From: CAXNKG01 sp964202965
GTDB lineage: Bacteria; Acidobacteriota; Vicinamibacteria; Vicinamibacterales; UBA2999
Direction: 5' to 3'
Assembly (NCBI GenBank): GCA_964202965.1
Contig: CAXNKG010000010.1
Location: 11,811-75,810, forward strand
Length of the DNA stretch: 64,000 nucleotides
Shown: piece after piece, positions 25,598 to 34,035 of the stretch
How positions within the stretch are numbered: position 1 is the first letter of the stretch
How the letters are laid out: every line of letters starts with the position of its first letter
Program-made: the position numbers and the translations under genes
Notes under the pieces: model-generated
Database searches by the model: none
What the model was told of the DNA's origin: nothing
The model's input: the letters and a program-made list of their open reading frames with translations, nothing else

Positions 25598-26623
25598 ATG
25601 ACCATGAGCGATATCAACTGGAAAGAGCGGGCGCTCGGCCTTCAGGAACGTCTCGACCGCCTGCGTCTCGGCGTCTTCGACAAGGACCTGCTCCGCAGGA
25701 GCGTGCCGCTGCGCGCGCAGGCCGCGGCCCGGCGCGCCGCCGCGCCTGACGCGCGAGAACGCGAGCGCCGCTTCGGGGAATTGTCGCCGGCGTATCTCGA
25801 AGCGTCGCGGGACCAGGCGGCCCTCATGGGAAACATGCGGCAGACCACGATCCAGGGCCTTCCGTGGTGGGTGCCCTTGCCGCGGGAGGACGACGCGGTG
25901 TATGCCGAGCACGCGCTCCGGCAGCAGGATTTCCCGTATCGCGCGATCGCGCAGACGCGGGAGCTCGCGATCGGCGGCGTCATGCTCGACGTGGGCGCAA
26001 ACATCGGCCGGATGTCCATTCCCCGCGTCATCCTCGGCGACGCGGTCGTGGCCTATTGTGCGGAGCCCGATCCGGTCAATTACGCGTGCCTGGTGCGCAA
26101 CATCCGCGACAACGGTCTGGGGGGACTGGTACTTCCCGACCGTGTGGCCGTGGGTAGCGCGACCGGGACCGCGCAGCTCCAGCGGCGGAGGTTCGCGGGC
26201 GGGCATCGCGTCATCGAGGCAGCGCCTCCTGAAGAGGCCGGCACGACGGCCGTGCCGGTCGTGTCACTCGACGACTGGATCGCGAGGCTCGGCGTGCATC
26301 CCGACCAGATTTCGCTCGTGAAAGTCGACGTGCAGGGTGCAGAGCTGCGCGTGCTGCGAGGCGCCCCGCATCTCCTGGCACGCCGGCACATCCCCTGGCA
26401 GGTCGAGATCGATCCACGGCTTCTGGAGATCGGCGGGTCGAGCGTCGGCGACCTGATTGACCTGCTTCGGTCGAACTTCACCGATTTCGTCCATCTCGAT
26501 CGGCATACGACCGGCCAGCGTGTGCGCCCGATGGCCGACCTGGCTGACTTGTTCGCCCGGCCGGACCCTTCCGGCGAGAACCACACCGATATCCTCGCCT
26601 GCAACCTGGCGCCGGCCGGCTAG
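25598..26623 (+). CDS. FkbM family methyltransferase
   Basis: The 341-residue protein has a canonical FkbM domain from about residue 120: MLDVGANIGRMSIPRV, AEPDPVNYACLVRNIRDNG and LVKVDVQGAELRVLRGAP, with VEIDPRLLE following. About 115 residues precede it, with an amphipathic charged N-terminus (LQERLDRLRLGVFDKD) that is probably coiled or membrane-associating. It is the last gene of the 21426-26623 run and overlaps the convergent membrane-protein gene by 4 bp. The motifs are intact, so it is expected to be an active methyltransferase, probably on a sugar. Confidence 0.85.
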   Translation: MTMSDINWKERALGLQERLDRLRLGVFDKDLLRRSVPLRAQAAARRAAAPDARERERRFGELSPAYLEASRDQAALMGNMRQTTIQGLPWWVPLPREDDAVYAEHALRQQDFPYRAIAQTRELAIGGVMLDVGANIGRMSIPRVILGDAVVAYCAEPDPVNYACLVRNIRDNGLGGLVLPDRVAVGSATGTAQLQRRRFAGGHRVIEAAPPEEAGTTAVPVVSLDDWIARLGVHPDQISLVKVDVQGAELRVLRGAPHLLARRHIPWQVEIDPRLLEIGGSSVGDLIDLLRSNFTDFVHLDRHTTGQRVRPMADLADLFARPDPSGENHTDILACNLAPAG

Positions 26624-28218
26624 CGAAAGCAGGGCCACCGGCTCTCGGCATCGACGCCGTGCGGGACGCGGCGCCGGTCGACAAGGATAGGCAGGCTGAT
26701 GCCATCGCCGGCGGCCTCGGTGAAGGTCTGGTACTCCTCCTGGACGTACTGGGCGATGGCGGGAAACCGCTGCCGAAGCCCCTCGTCGTCGAGCACGATC
26801 ACGAACAACGCCGGCCGCGTGCGCAGCCGTTCGAGCGTACGGAGCTGGTTGGCCGCCGATGAGTACCACTGGCCGAAGGTGACGCCGTCGCCCGCGAACG
26901 GCCGTCCCGCCAGGACGACGATGTCCGGCGACGCCCCGGTCACGATCAGCCGTTCCGTGACGTCCGTGCAGCGGTCGAGATACGCGAAGAACGGCATCAG
27001 GACGGCCGCAAACCGGCTGGGCGGCGCTTCGTCCTGGCGATGAGGCCGGCTCAGCAGACTCGACACCTGGAGGTACCTGTCGTAGACCCCGGCGGGACCC
27101 GAGCCGATGTTCGAGCGCTCGAAACGCTCCGGCACCTCCCCCACCTGACTTATCGCGACCGCCGAGGCCGCCACCAGCGCCACGGCGGCCAGCTGCGCGA
27201 GCCGCTGGAGGAGTCGCTCGCCAGGCCGCGTGCGGGTCCAGGCCAGCCCCAGGAGCCAGGCGCCGAGAATGGCGGCAGGGACCGACACGTCCGCCAGACG
27301 TGTCCGAAGCACGTCGCGCAGGAATCCGGCATTGAGACCCGCCGCCAGCACGACGAATGCCACGACGGCCGCCACCTCGCCGGGCCAGCGCTCGTCGCCG
27401 CGGCGCCATCGGCGCGCGACGAGTGCCGCGGAGGCGAGCGGCAGGCTCCAGAACAGCCAGAAGAGCCACGCGTCGGCATCCGCGTCCATCCCGAACCAGG
27501 GCCATGTGTCGAGCATGGAGGCATTCGCCTCGGAGCGCGCGTACTCGACGGCCGTCTCGAAGTAGGGGATGACGCCGCCGCTCAGCGCGAGATACGCGAG
27601 CCACGGCAGCACGGCGGCCAGCGCCACGCCCGCAACGATTGCACACCGCTGGACTGCCGGTCTGACGCCCTCGCCCCGGCTCGCCAGGACCAGGTACACG
27701 ACTGACGCACCCGCAATCCAGACGCCGTGATCGTGGCGGAGGAGAAAAGCCCCCGCCACCAGCAGGCCCAGGGTCACGAGCCGGCGCGTCGACGGCGTAC
27801 CGCCGGCGGTAATAACAGCCGCGAACGCGGCGTACGCGAGGATCTTCGGATACGCATAGGTGCGCGGATAGATCAGCACCTCGAACAGCGCAACCGTCAC
27901 CGCGATGACGATCGACCCGGACAGCCGGTGCGCGGCGATCACCGTGAACGCGGCGCCGAGCGCGAAGGCGGTGGCGGTGATCGTCCACTCCACCGCCATG
28001 GCGCCGCCCGCCACCTGCCAGGCGGCGGCCGACAGCAGATACGTGAGCGGCCAGCCCGGGTCCAGGAAGTCACGCACCGGGCGATCGCCAAGGAGCATCT
28101 GCTGCGCCAGCGCCAGGTGCGCGTAATGATCGTTGTTGAACCCGCTGAACGTCAGCAGGCGCCAGAGGAGCGTCGCGGCGAAGATCGCGATCGCCGCGAT
28201 CACAGGTCGTGTGGGCAT
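26620..28218 (-). CDS. GT39-like membrane glycosyltransferase, paralog family member B1
   Basis: This multi-span protein (532 aa from the ATG at 28218) belongs to the same family as the proteins at 19508, 29870, 34007 and 38207. After the first span it has FSGFNNDHYAHLALAQQ, then GDRPVRDFLDPGWPLTYL, the GT39-like loop. FLLRHDHGVWIAG follows. The C-terminal soluble domain has YLDRCTDVTERLIVTG, and the protein ends WPCFR. It is closest to the protein at 34007. The open frame begins at 28251, but MPTRPVIAAIA at 28218 is the better start. The GT2 gene at 28254 is divergent, only 35 bp away, so the two may share a regulatory region. Confidence 0.75.
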   Translation of the reverse strand: MPTRPVIAAIAIFAATLLWRLLTFSGFNNDHYAHLALAQQMLLGDRPVRDFLDPGWPLTYLLSAAAWQVAGGAMAVEWTITATAFALGAAFTVIAAHRLSGSIVIAVTVALFEVLIYPRTYAYPKILAYAAFAAVITAGGTPSTRRLVTLGLLVAGAFLLRHDHGVWIAGASVVYLVLASRGEGVRPAVQRCAIVAGVALAAVLPWLAYLALSGGVIPYFETAVEYARSEANASMLDTWPWFGMDADADAWLFWLFWSLPLASAALVARRWRRGDERWPGEVAAVVAFVVLAAGLNAGFLRDVLRTRLADVSVPAAILGAWLLGLAWTRTRPGERLLQRLAQLAAVALVAASAVAISQVGEVPERFERSNIGSGPAGVYDRYLQVSSLLSRPHRQDEAPPSRFAAVLMPFFAYLDRCTDVTERLIVTGASPDIVVLAGRPFAGDGVTFGQWYSSAANQLRTLERLRTRPALFVIVLDDEGLRQRFPAIAQYVQEEYQTFTEAAGDGISLPILVDRRRVPHGVDAESRWPCFR

Positions 28219-28222
28219 CACC

Positions 28223-28235
28223 GGGGTCTGACCCC
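28223..28235. repeat. GGGGTC-T-GACCCC palindrome in divergent intergenic gap
   Basis: A perfect 6 bp inverted repeat with one central base lies in the 35 bp gap between the B1 membrane gene and the GT2 gene. The half-site GGGGTC also occurs in the AT-flanked insertion within sufD (53236-53271), so the two may belong to one dispersed repeat type. It could also act as an operator. Confidence 0.5.
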
Positions 28236-28253
28236 CATAATAGCGACACACGC

Positions 28254-28991
28254 ATGAAGACGCAGGATCGGGGCGACGAGGCGGTCGAATTCTCGCTCGC
28301 CGTCCTCTGCTACCGAGCCGAAGGCGACATCGTCCCGTTCGTCACGAGGCTCCACCGGATCATGTCGATGTTCGCGGAGCCGTGGGAGCTCGTCCTCGTC
28401 GCCAACTACTGGCCAGGCACGGAGGATCGCACCCCGGCGATCGTGAAGGAGCTGGCGGAACGGCTGGATCGCGTGCACTGTGTCGCCGAGCCGAAGCAGG
28501 GGGACATGGGATGGGACATGAAGATGGGCCTCGACGCCTGCCGCGGACGGTATATTGGCATCATCGACGGCGACGGGCAGTATCCGATGGAGTCCATCGC
28601 CGCCTGCTTCGCGAAGATCAAGGCGGATGACATCGATCTCGTCAAGACCTACCGCGTCTATCGGTCCGACGGCCTGTACAGGAACCTCATCTCAAAGGCG
28701 TACAACGTGGCCTTTGCACTGCTGTTCCCTGCCTATCGAGGGCTTCGAGACGTCAACTCCAAACCGAAGATGCTGAAGCGCGACGCGTACCAGCGGATGG
28801 AACTGCACTCGAAGGACTGGTTTCTCGACGCGGAGCTCATCCTCGAGGCACTGCGGCTGCACCTCCGAATCTACGAGCTGCCGATACGCTTCAGCGGCCT
28901 CCGGGGCCGGAAGTCGTTTGTCCAGTTTCAGACGATCTCCGAGTTCGTCCGGAATCTGATCGCCTACCGCTGGAGCGGGCGTGGGCGATAG
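28254..28991 (+). CDS. GT2 family glycosyltransferase
   Basis: The 245-residue protein has the GT2 fold: FSLAVLCYRAEGDIVPFV, ELVLVANYWPGTEDRTP, EPKQGDMGWDMKMGLDACRG and the DxD-like IIDGDGQYPMESI. The C-terminal part (DWFLDAELILEALRLHLRI, IYELPIRFSG) resembles dolichyl-phosphate-mannose synthases without membrane spans. ATG at 28254 (MKTQDRGDE) is chosen over an earlier in-frame codon that would overlap the divergent gene. It probably makes a polyprenyl-phosphate-linked sugar for the neighbouring membrane transferases B1 and A2. It overlaps the SDR gene by 11 bp. Confidence 0.82.
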   Translation: MKTQDRGDEAVEFSLAVLCYRAEGDIVPFVTRLHRIMSMFAEPWELVLVANYWPGTEDRTPAIVKELAERLDRVHCVAEPKQGDMGWDMKMGLDACRGRYIGIIDGDGQYPMESIAACFAKIKADDIDLVKTYRVYRSDGLYRNLISKAYNVAFALLFPAYRGLRDVNSKPKMLKRDAYQRMELHSKDWFLDAELILEALRLHLRIYELPIRFSGLRGRKSFVQFQTISEFVRNLIAYRWSGRGR

Positions 28992-29868
28992 GCGCCGGCC
29001 GACGGTGCTGGTGACGGGCGGCAGTTCACGAATCGGGCGATCGGTTGTCGGGCATCTCGGGACGACGCATCAGTGCATATTCCTCGTCAACCGCGGACCG
29101 GCTCCGGTCACCGGGCCGCACGTGCGCACGCTGACCGGCGGGCTGGCCGCCGCCTCCCGTCACGCCGACGTCATCCAGTCTGCGGATGTCGTACTCCACA
29201 TGGCAGGCGTGTCGCATGCGACAAACGACGAGGCCTACGCGGCGGTGAACGAACGGGGCACGGCGGCGCTGCTCGACGCGTGCGGCAGGACCCAGCCCGT
29301 CATCTATCTCAGTACGCGCTGTGCGGGATCGACCGGTGGAGCCTACGGTCGATCCAAGTACAGGGCGGAGGAGGCGGTCGTGGCCAGCGGCCGCCCGTAC
29401 GTCATCATCCGGCCGGCCGAGGTCTACGGGACGCACTCGGGGGAAGGCATCGACGCGCTGATTGATCTGGCCCTGCGCCGGGGTGTCCTGATCGACTTCC
29501 GCTGGCAGCCTGAGATCCGCTATTCGCCCGTCTCGTGTGACGAGCTCGGGCGGTTCATCGCGAGCGTCGTCACGAACACCGTGTCGAGCGACGTCTCGCA
29601 TGCCGCGAAGACCTACACCATCTGTAACAACCGGTCGTACACGGCGCGAGACATCCAGGCCGCGATCGAGCGGAGGCGCGGCAGGCGGATCGTCCGGCTG
29701 CCGGTGCCGATCGGCGTGCTGAAGGCGTTCGCGTCGCTCCGGCTCCCGCTGCCGTTCGCGCGCGATCAGATCGAGCGACTGATCATGGTGAAGCCGGACG
29801 ACAATGGCCCCGCTCGTCAGGACTATGCCTTCTCGCCCCGATGCTTCCTCGAGTACCTGGAAGACTGA
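28981..29868 (+). CDS. NAD-dependent epimerase/dehydratase family protein (SDR)
   Basis: The 295-residue protein shows a Rossmann start VLVTGGSSRIGRSVVGHL, then LHMAGVSHATNDEAYAAVNE and a catalytic YGRSKYRAEEAV (YxxxK). IIRPAEVYG is a standard SDR element. The glycine motif is TGGSSRIG rather than TGGxGFIG, a mild change. The C-terminal YTICNNRSYTARDIQAAIE is the substrate-binding half typical of sugar epimerases. GTG start at 28981 within the end of the GT2 gene; the A2 membrane gene follows after 1 bp. It probably makes or modifies a nucleotide sugar used by this small operon. Confidence 0.8.
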   Translation: MGDRRRPTVLVTGGSSRIGRSVVGHLGTTHQCIFLVNRGPAPVTGPHVRTLTGGLAAASRHADVIQSADVVLHMAGVSHATNDEAYAAVNERGTAALLDACGRTQPVIYLSTRCAGSTGGAYGRSKYRAEEAVVASGRPYVIIRPAEVYGTHSGEGIDALIDLALRRGVLIDFRWQPEIRYSPVSCDELGRFIASVVTNTVSSDVSHAAKTYTICNNRSYTARDIQAAIERRRGRRIVRLPVPIGVLKAFASLRLPLPFARDQIERLIMVKPDDNGPARQDYAFSPRCFLEYLED

Positions 29869-29869
29869 G

Positions 29870-31558
29870 ATGGGTGTGACGCGACCGCGCGCGCACTGGG
29901 GCTGGTACGTATTCCTGGCCGCCCTCGCGGCCCATGTGTTGCTGCGCGCCAGCGTGCGCCAGATCTACGACACCAATTTCTACGTCCTCTGGGAGGCGAC
30001 GGCCCTGCTGGCCGGCGATCATCCGTATCGGGACTTCTACCAGTGGGGCACTCCCCTGATGACGGCGGTGAGCACGGCTGTGCAGTGGCTCGCCGGCAAC
30101 CGGCTGATTGGCGAGTTCCTGATCCACTGGAGCTTTCTGATCGCCGCGGTGCTCGTGGGATTCCACCTCGCGGTCCGCCTGTCGGGTTCGGTGGCCGCCT
30201 CCCTGACCACATCAATTCTCGTGGTCGCCGCGCTGGCGGCGACGCCGACGTTCAACTTCCCCAAACTGTTCTTCTACCCCGTCGCCGTTCTCCTGGGGTG
30301 GTGGTACATGGAGCAGCCCGGCCTGCGGCGTGCATCGGCGATGGGGCTGATCACGGCCGTGGCCTTCCTCTATCGACACGACCACGGCGTCTACATCGGT
30401 GTGGCCTCCACGCTCGCGTTTGCGCTCACGCGCGTCATGACCCCGGCGTTGCGACAGTGGCGGACGGCGGCGGCCGAGATGGCGGCCTACACCCTGGTCG
30501 CGGTGCTGGCGATTGCACCCTGGGCCGCCCTCGTCCAGGCGAACGAAGGCTTCGTGGATTACGTGCGCATGCGCGCGGAACTGAATCGCACGTGGGCGCC
30601 CGACCGTTCGCCGTTTCTGCTGCTGCTCGATGTCAATCCCGCGCCTGTCCTCGCCGGACGACCGGCCGGCGAGGTGGACGACGACGAGCCGCTGCGCGCG
30701 TGGCTGCCGCCGCGTGATACGGCGGCACACTGGCTGGCGCAGGTGTCGCTGCTGCTGCCGATGCTCGTCCTGCTGCCGGCGGCTCTGGACGTCGCCCGGC
30801 GGCGCCGGACGCGGAAACCGTTCGACCTGGAGACCTGCGGCGCGGTCCTGGCCGCCGGCCTGGCGCTGATCGTGGCCGAGCGTCTGTTCAGGCAGGACTC
30901 GTATTTCCTCTCGTCGCTGCCTCTGACCGCCGCGCTCGGGGCGCGGCTCCTGGCATCACGTTCCGTGGCGCGTCAGGTGATTGCCATCCCGGCGCTCCTC
31001 GTCACGGCCATCGCCGTCCTTGGATTCGTCGACGAGCTCCGGCTGCTCAAGCCGCTGCGGGCCGAGGAGATTCCGCTGGACCAGCTCCTGGCGTCGCCCC
31101 CGATCGATGCGTTTCAGCCCGCTGAACCGACCCTGGCGCTCGAGCGGTCCGAGTGGTTTGAGCGGGACGCCGACCGCAAGCAGCGCATCATGATGCGGTA
31201 CGTCCACGACTGCACGCGCGACGGGGACCGCGTGCTCGTCACCGGCTCGACGCCGTTCCAGGTGGGCTACTACGTGGAGCGGCCGGTCGCGGGCGGTCAT
31301 CTCCAGTGGCATCACAGGTGGCGGTCCGACCCGGCGCACGAGAGCCAGTCCCTGGCACTCATGGAGCGGCAGTCGGTCCCCTTTGCGTTCTCCACGCACG
31401 ACCCGGTGCTGGAGGACTTCAAGGCGTACCCCCGCATCCATGAGTACCTCTCCAGGAATTACGTAGAACTCGAGGGGTCGGAAGGCCGGCTGCTCGTCGA
31501 CACGAGGCGGACGCCGACGGGCACGTTCGGCCGTGTGGAGTTTCCGTGTTTTCGCTAG
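29870..31558 (+). CDS. GT39-like membrane glycosyltransferase, paralog family member A2
   Basis: This multi-span protein (562 aa from ATG 29870) has IYDTNFYVLWEATALL, then GDHPYRDFYQWGTPL in the first loop, FLYRHDHGVYIG near residue 165, and a C-terminal soluble domain with YVHDCTRDGDRVLVTGSTP, VERPVAGGHLQWHHRWRSDP and RQSVPFAFSTHDP. It ends FPCFR. It is close to A1 (19508) and A3 (38207). The gene follows the SDR gene stop by 1 bp and ends 3 bp before the convergent fucose synthase gene. Extracytoplasmic sugar transfer from a polyprenyl-phosphate donor is the likely role. Confidence 0.78.
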   Translation: MGVTRPRAHWGWYVFLAALAAHVLLRASVRQIYDTNFYVLWEATALLAGDHPYRDFYQWGTPLMTAVSTAVQWLAGNRLIGEFLIHWSFLIAAVLVGFHLAVRLSGSVAASLTTSILVVAALAATPTFNFPKLFFYPVAVLLGWWYMEQPGLRRASAMGLITAVAFLYRHDHGVYIGVASTLAFALTRVMTPALRQWRTAAAEMAAYTLVAVLAIAPWAALVQANEGFVDYVRMRAELNRTWAPDRSPFLLLLDVNPAPVLAGRPAGEVDDDEPLRAWLPPRDTAAHWLAQVSLLLPMLVLLPAALDVARRRRTRKPFDLETCGAVLAAGLALIVAERLFRQDSYFLSSLPLTAALGARLLASRSVARQVIAIPALLVTAIAVLGFVDELRLLKPLRAEEIPLDQLLASPPIDAFQPAEPTLALERSEWFERDADRKQRIMMRYVHDCTRDGDRVLVTGSTPFQVGYYVERPVAGGHLQWHHRWRSDPAHESQSLALMERQSVPFAFSTHDPVLEDFKAYPRIHEYLSRNYVELEGSEGRLLVDTRRTPTGTFGRVEFPCFR

Positions 31559-31561
31559 CGG

Positions 31562-32512
31562 TCAGACGACCGCACTGCCGACCGGCCGATGCTGTCGGTA
31601 CCACGCGATCGTCCTGCGGAGGCCCTCTTCGAACCCCACCTCGGCCCGGAAGCCGAACAACCGTTCGGCGCGCGACGTATCGAGCCGTCGCCTGGGTTGG
31701 CCGTCCGGCCTGGTCGGGTCCCACCGAATCTCGCCGGTGAAATCCATCAGCCGCGAGAGCAGCTCCGCCAGGTCCTGGATCGTGATTTCGAAGCCGGCCC
31801 CGAGATTCACCGGCTCCGCGCCGTCATAGCGTTCGGTCGCCATCCTGATGCCGCGCGCGGCGTCCTCGACGTACAGAAACTCGCGGGACGCCTGCCCCGT
31901 CCCCCAGACCTCGACGTGTGATGCGCGGCGGTCGATCGCATCCTGGAACTTCGCCAGGAGCGCGGGGATGACGTGTGACGATGAGGGATCGAAGTTATCG
32001 CCAGGGCCGTACAGGTTGACCGGGAGCAGGTGAATCGCGTTCATCCCGTACTGCTGCCGATACGCCTGCCCCTGGACGAGCAGCATCTTCTTCGCAAGGC
32101 CGTACGCCGCATTCGTCTCCTCCGGGTAGCCGTCCCAGAGGGTCTCCTCCCGAAACGGCACCGCCGCGAACTTGGGGTACGAACAGATCGTCCCGGCCGT
32201 CACGACCTTCCGGATCCCTGCCAGGCGGCATTCTTCCAGCAGCTGCACGCCCATCATGAGGTTGTCGAAGAAGTAGAGGCCGGGGTTGTCGCGGTTCGCG
32301 CCGATGCCGCCGACCCGCGCGGCCAGGTGGACAACCACCTCAGGCCCGACATCACGGAGGACCCGCGCGCAGGCCTCACGCGACACGAGGTCGTAGTCCT
32401 TCCTGCGGGGCACGACGACGTCCGCCCCGGCCGCTCGCAGTTCGTGCACGACACAGCGGCCGAGAAAGCCGGCGCCGCCCGTCACGAGCGCGCGCGTGGC
32501 GCGTAGTGTCAT
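31562..32512 (-). CDS. fcl: GDP-L-fucose synthase (GDP-4-keto-6-deoxymannose epimerase/reductase)
   Basis: The enzyme converts GDP-4-keto-6-deoxymannose to GDP-L-fucose with NADPH. The 316-residue protein is standard length: VTGGAGFLGRCVVHEL at the N-terminus, AARVGGIGANRDNPG, the catalytic Ser-Tyr-Lys region with AAYGLAKKMLLVQGQAY, and VNLYGPGDNFDPSSSHVIP. These are hallmark Fcl/WcaG segments. No gmd gene (GDP-mannose 4,6-dehydratase) is in the window, so the substrate must be supplied from elsewhere. It stands alone on the minus strand between plus-strand membrane genes. Confidence 0.92.
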   Translation of the reverse strand: MTLRATRALVTGGAGFLGRCVVHELRAAGADVVVPRRKDYDLVSREACARVLRDVGPEVVVHLAARVGGIGANRDNPGLYFFDNLMMGVQLLEECRLAGIRKVVTAGTICSYPKFAAVPFREETLWDGYPEETNAAYGLAKKMLLVQGQAYRQQYGMNAIHLLPVNLYGPGDNFDPSSSHVIPALLAKFQDAIDRRASHVEVWGTGQASREFLYVEDAARGIRMATERYDGAEPVNLGAGFEITIQDLAELLSRLMDFTGEIRWDPTRPDGQPRRRLDTSRAERLFGFRAEVGFEEGLRRTIAWYRQHRPVGSAVV

Positions 32513-32622
32513 CGACGCCTCGTCTGCATCTGTCCGCTCATCGTAACTGATGCCGGACTGTTCCGATCGGAAAGGCCTGCTCCGCCTTTCACGGACGGGA
32601 GGCGCCTGCTACACTGCCGTCG

Positions 32623-34035
32623 ATGCGTAGCCGGTGGGCGTGGGCCACACTCGCGGTCGCGGCCTCGCTGGCGCTTGGCCTGTCGTGGTGCATCATGCGC
32701 GGGCCGCTCACGCTGAACGATGGATTCGGTCCCATCCTCGAATCACGACTCTCCGAGAGCGCCCGCGACATCTACGAGCGCGCCATCTACTCGCGCGGAT
32801 ACTGGCGTCCCCTGCGCGTCGTGCAGATCAAGCTGGTCGTCGACGCCGCGCCCCCTGACTCCACGTCCGCCTTCAAGGCCATCCACGTGGGACTCACCAT
32901 CGCCACGTTTCTCCTGTTCGCGGCGTGGATCCGGCCCCGCACGATGACCGAGTTCGGGGCAGCCGGGATTGCGTTGATGATCGTGGCGGGACACCACTCG
33001 TTCTTCGTCCTGTTCAGCGAGGCGTACCCCATCAATCATTTTCTCGAGATCCTCGCGCTGGCGCTCGCGGTGGCGTGTCTCGCCCGCGGCGAGCCGCGGT
33101 GGTGGAAAGGCGTGCTCGCCGCGCTGATCGTGGCCATTGGCGCCGTGACGATTGAATCCGGTCTGCTGATTGGCGTCGTCGTCATCGCGTGCTGGATGGT
33201 CGGCTGGCGGGGCATCTCCGGCCGCGGGGTCGTGGCCGTGGTCGCGGTCCTGGCCGCGTACCTCTACGTGCGGTTCGGCGTGCTCGAGATTCCGTCGCCC
33301 GGCCTCGACGAACGGTCGGCTGGATGGTGGCTCGATCGCCTCGAGCCGCCGGAGCTCCTCGCGCGCTTCGGTGACAACCCGCTGCCCTTCTATGCCTACA
33401 ACGTGATGGCGTCCGCGCTCGACGTGCTCTTCTCGGAACCGCGCACCGGAAGCTGGCTGATCGCACGCCGCTGGGTCGAGGACAACATGCGGCCCTGGAA
33501 CTACGTGCATCTCGTCTCCAGCCTGCTGGTGACCGGGGCGCTCGTCGCGGCGCTCGTGCCGGCCCTGGCGCGCTGGCGGGCACGCGCGCTCGAGGACCGC
33601 GATCGGTTCGTCCTGGTCGCGTTCATCATGGTCGCCGCCAACAGCGTCATGAGTTTCGGGTACGTGAAGGACGAGGTCCTGAGCGTGGGAGCGGTGTTTT
33701 ACGCCGGCGGCGCGTTTGCGATCCTCGCCAGCCTGGCCGATCGCGTCAACGGCGGGGTGATTCGCCGCACCGCCGTCATCGTGGTGCTGCTGGGAGCGTC
33801 GATCCTGTGGAGCAGCCGCGCGGCCGCCACCTTCTTCTCCCTGCAGGCCTCCGCGTTCAAGGTGTCAAACGACTGGGCCCAATACTCCCTCGACAGCGAG
33901 TCCGAGGAAATCCGAAACACCGAGGCGACCCGCCGCGCCTACGAAGCGATGCGCGCCCGGAGCCTCTCCTTCGGCGTCCCCCATCCAGTCTTTACGAAGC
34001 AACAGCGTGTGGACCGGTACCTCGAAGTCCAGTAA
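32623..34035 (+). CDS. Multi-span membrane protein of unknown function (GT-C-like)
   Basis: The 470-residue protein starts with a span (WAWATLAVAASLALGLSW), then RGPLTLNDGFGPILESRLS with acidic residues in the first outer loop, then about eight further spans (ATFLLFAAWI, VVVIACWMVGW, FVLVAFIMVAANSVMSFG). The last 70 residues are soluble and charged. It does not share the GDxPxRDF or PCF motifs of the five paralogs and I cannot name a family. It overlaps the next membrane gene by 29 bp, so it is part of the 32623-39814 group. Confidence 0.62.
   Translation: MRSRWAWATLAVAASLALGLSWCIMRGPLTLNDGFGPILESRLSESARDIYERAIYSRGYWRPLRVVQIKLVVDAAPPDSTSAFKAIHVGLTIATFLLFAAWIRPRTMTEFGAAGIALMIVAGHHSFFVLFSEAYPINHFLEILALALAVACLARGEPRWWKGVLAALIVAIGAVTIESGLLIGVVVIACWMVGWRGISGRGVVAVVAVLAAYLYVRFGVLEIPSPGLDERSAGWWLDRLEPPELLARFGDNPLPFYAYNVMASALDVLFSEPRTGSWLIARRWVEDNMRPWNYVHLVSSLLVTGALVAALVPALARWRARALEDRDRFVLVAFIMVAANSVMSFGYVKDEVLSVGAVFYAGGAFAILASLADRVNGGVIRRTAVIVVLLGASILWSSRAAATFFSLQASAFKVSNDWAQYSLDSESEEIRNTEATRRAYEAMRARSLSFGVPHPVFTKQQRVDRYLEVQ

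Noticed and set aside
26264..27988. 574-codon minus-strand frame spanning the end of the FkbM gene and the B1 gene
   Set aside because: It crosses two well-supported genes in a different register and has an Arg/Gly-biased translation.
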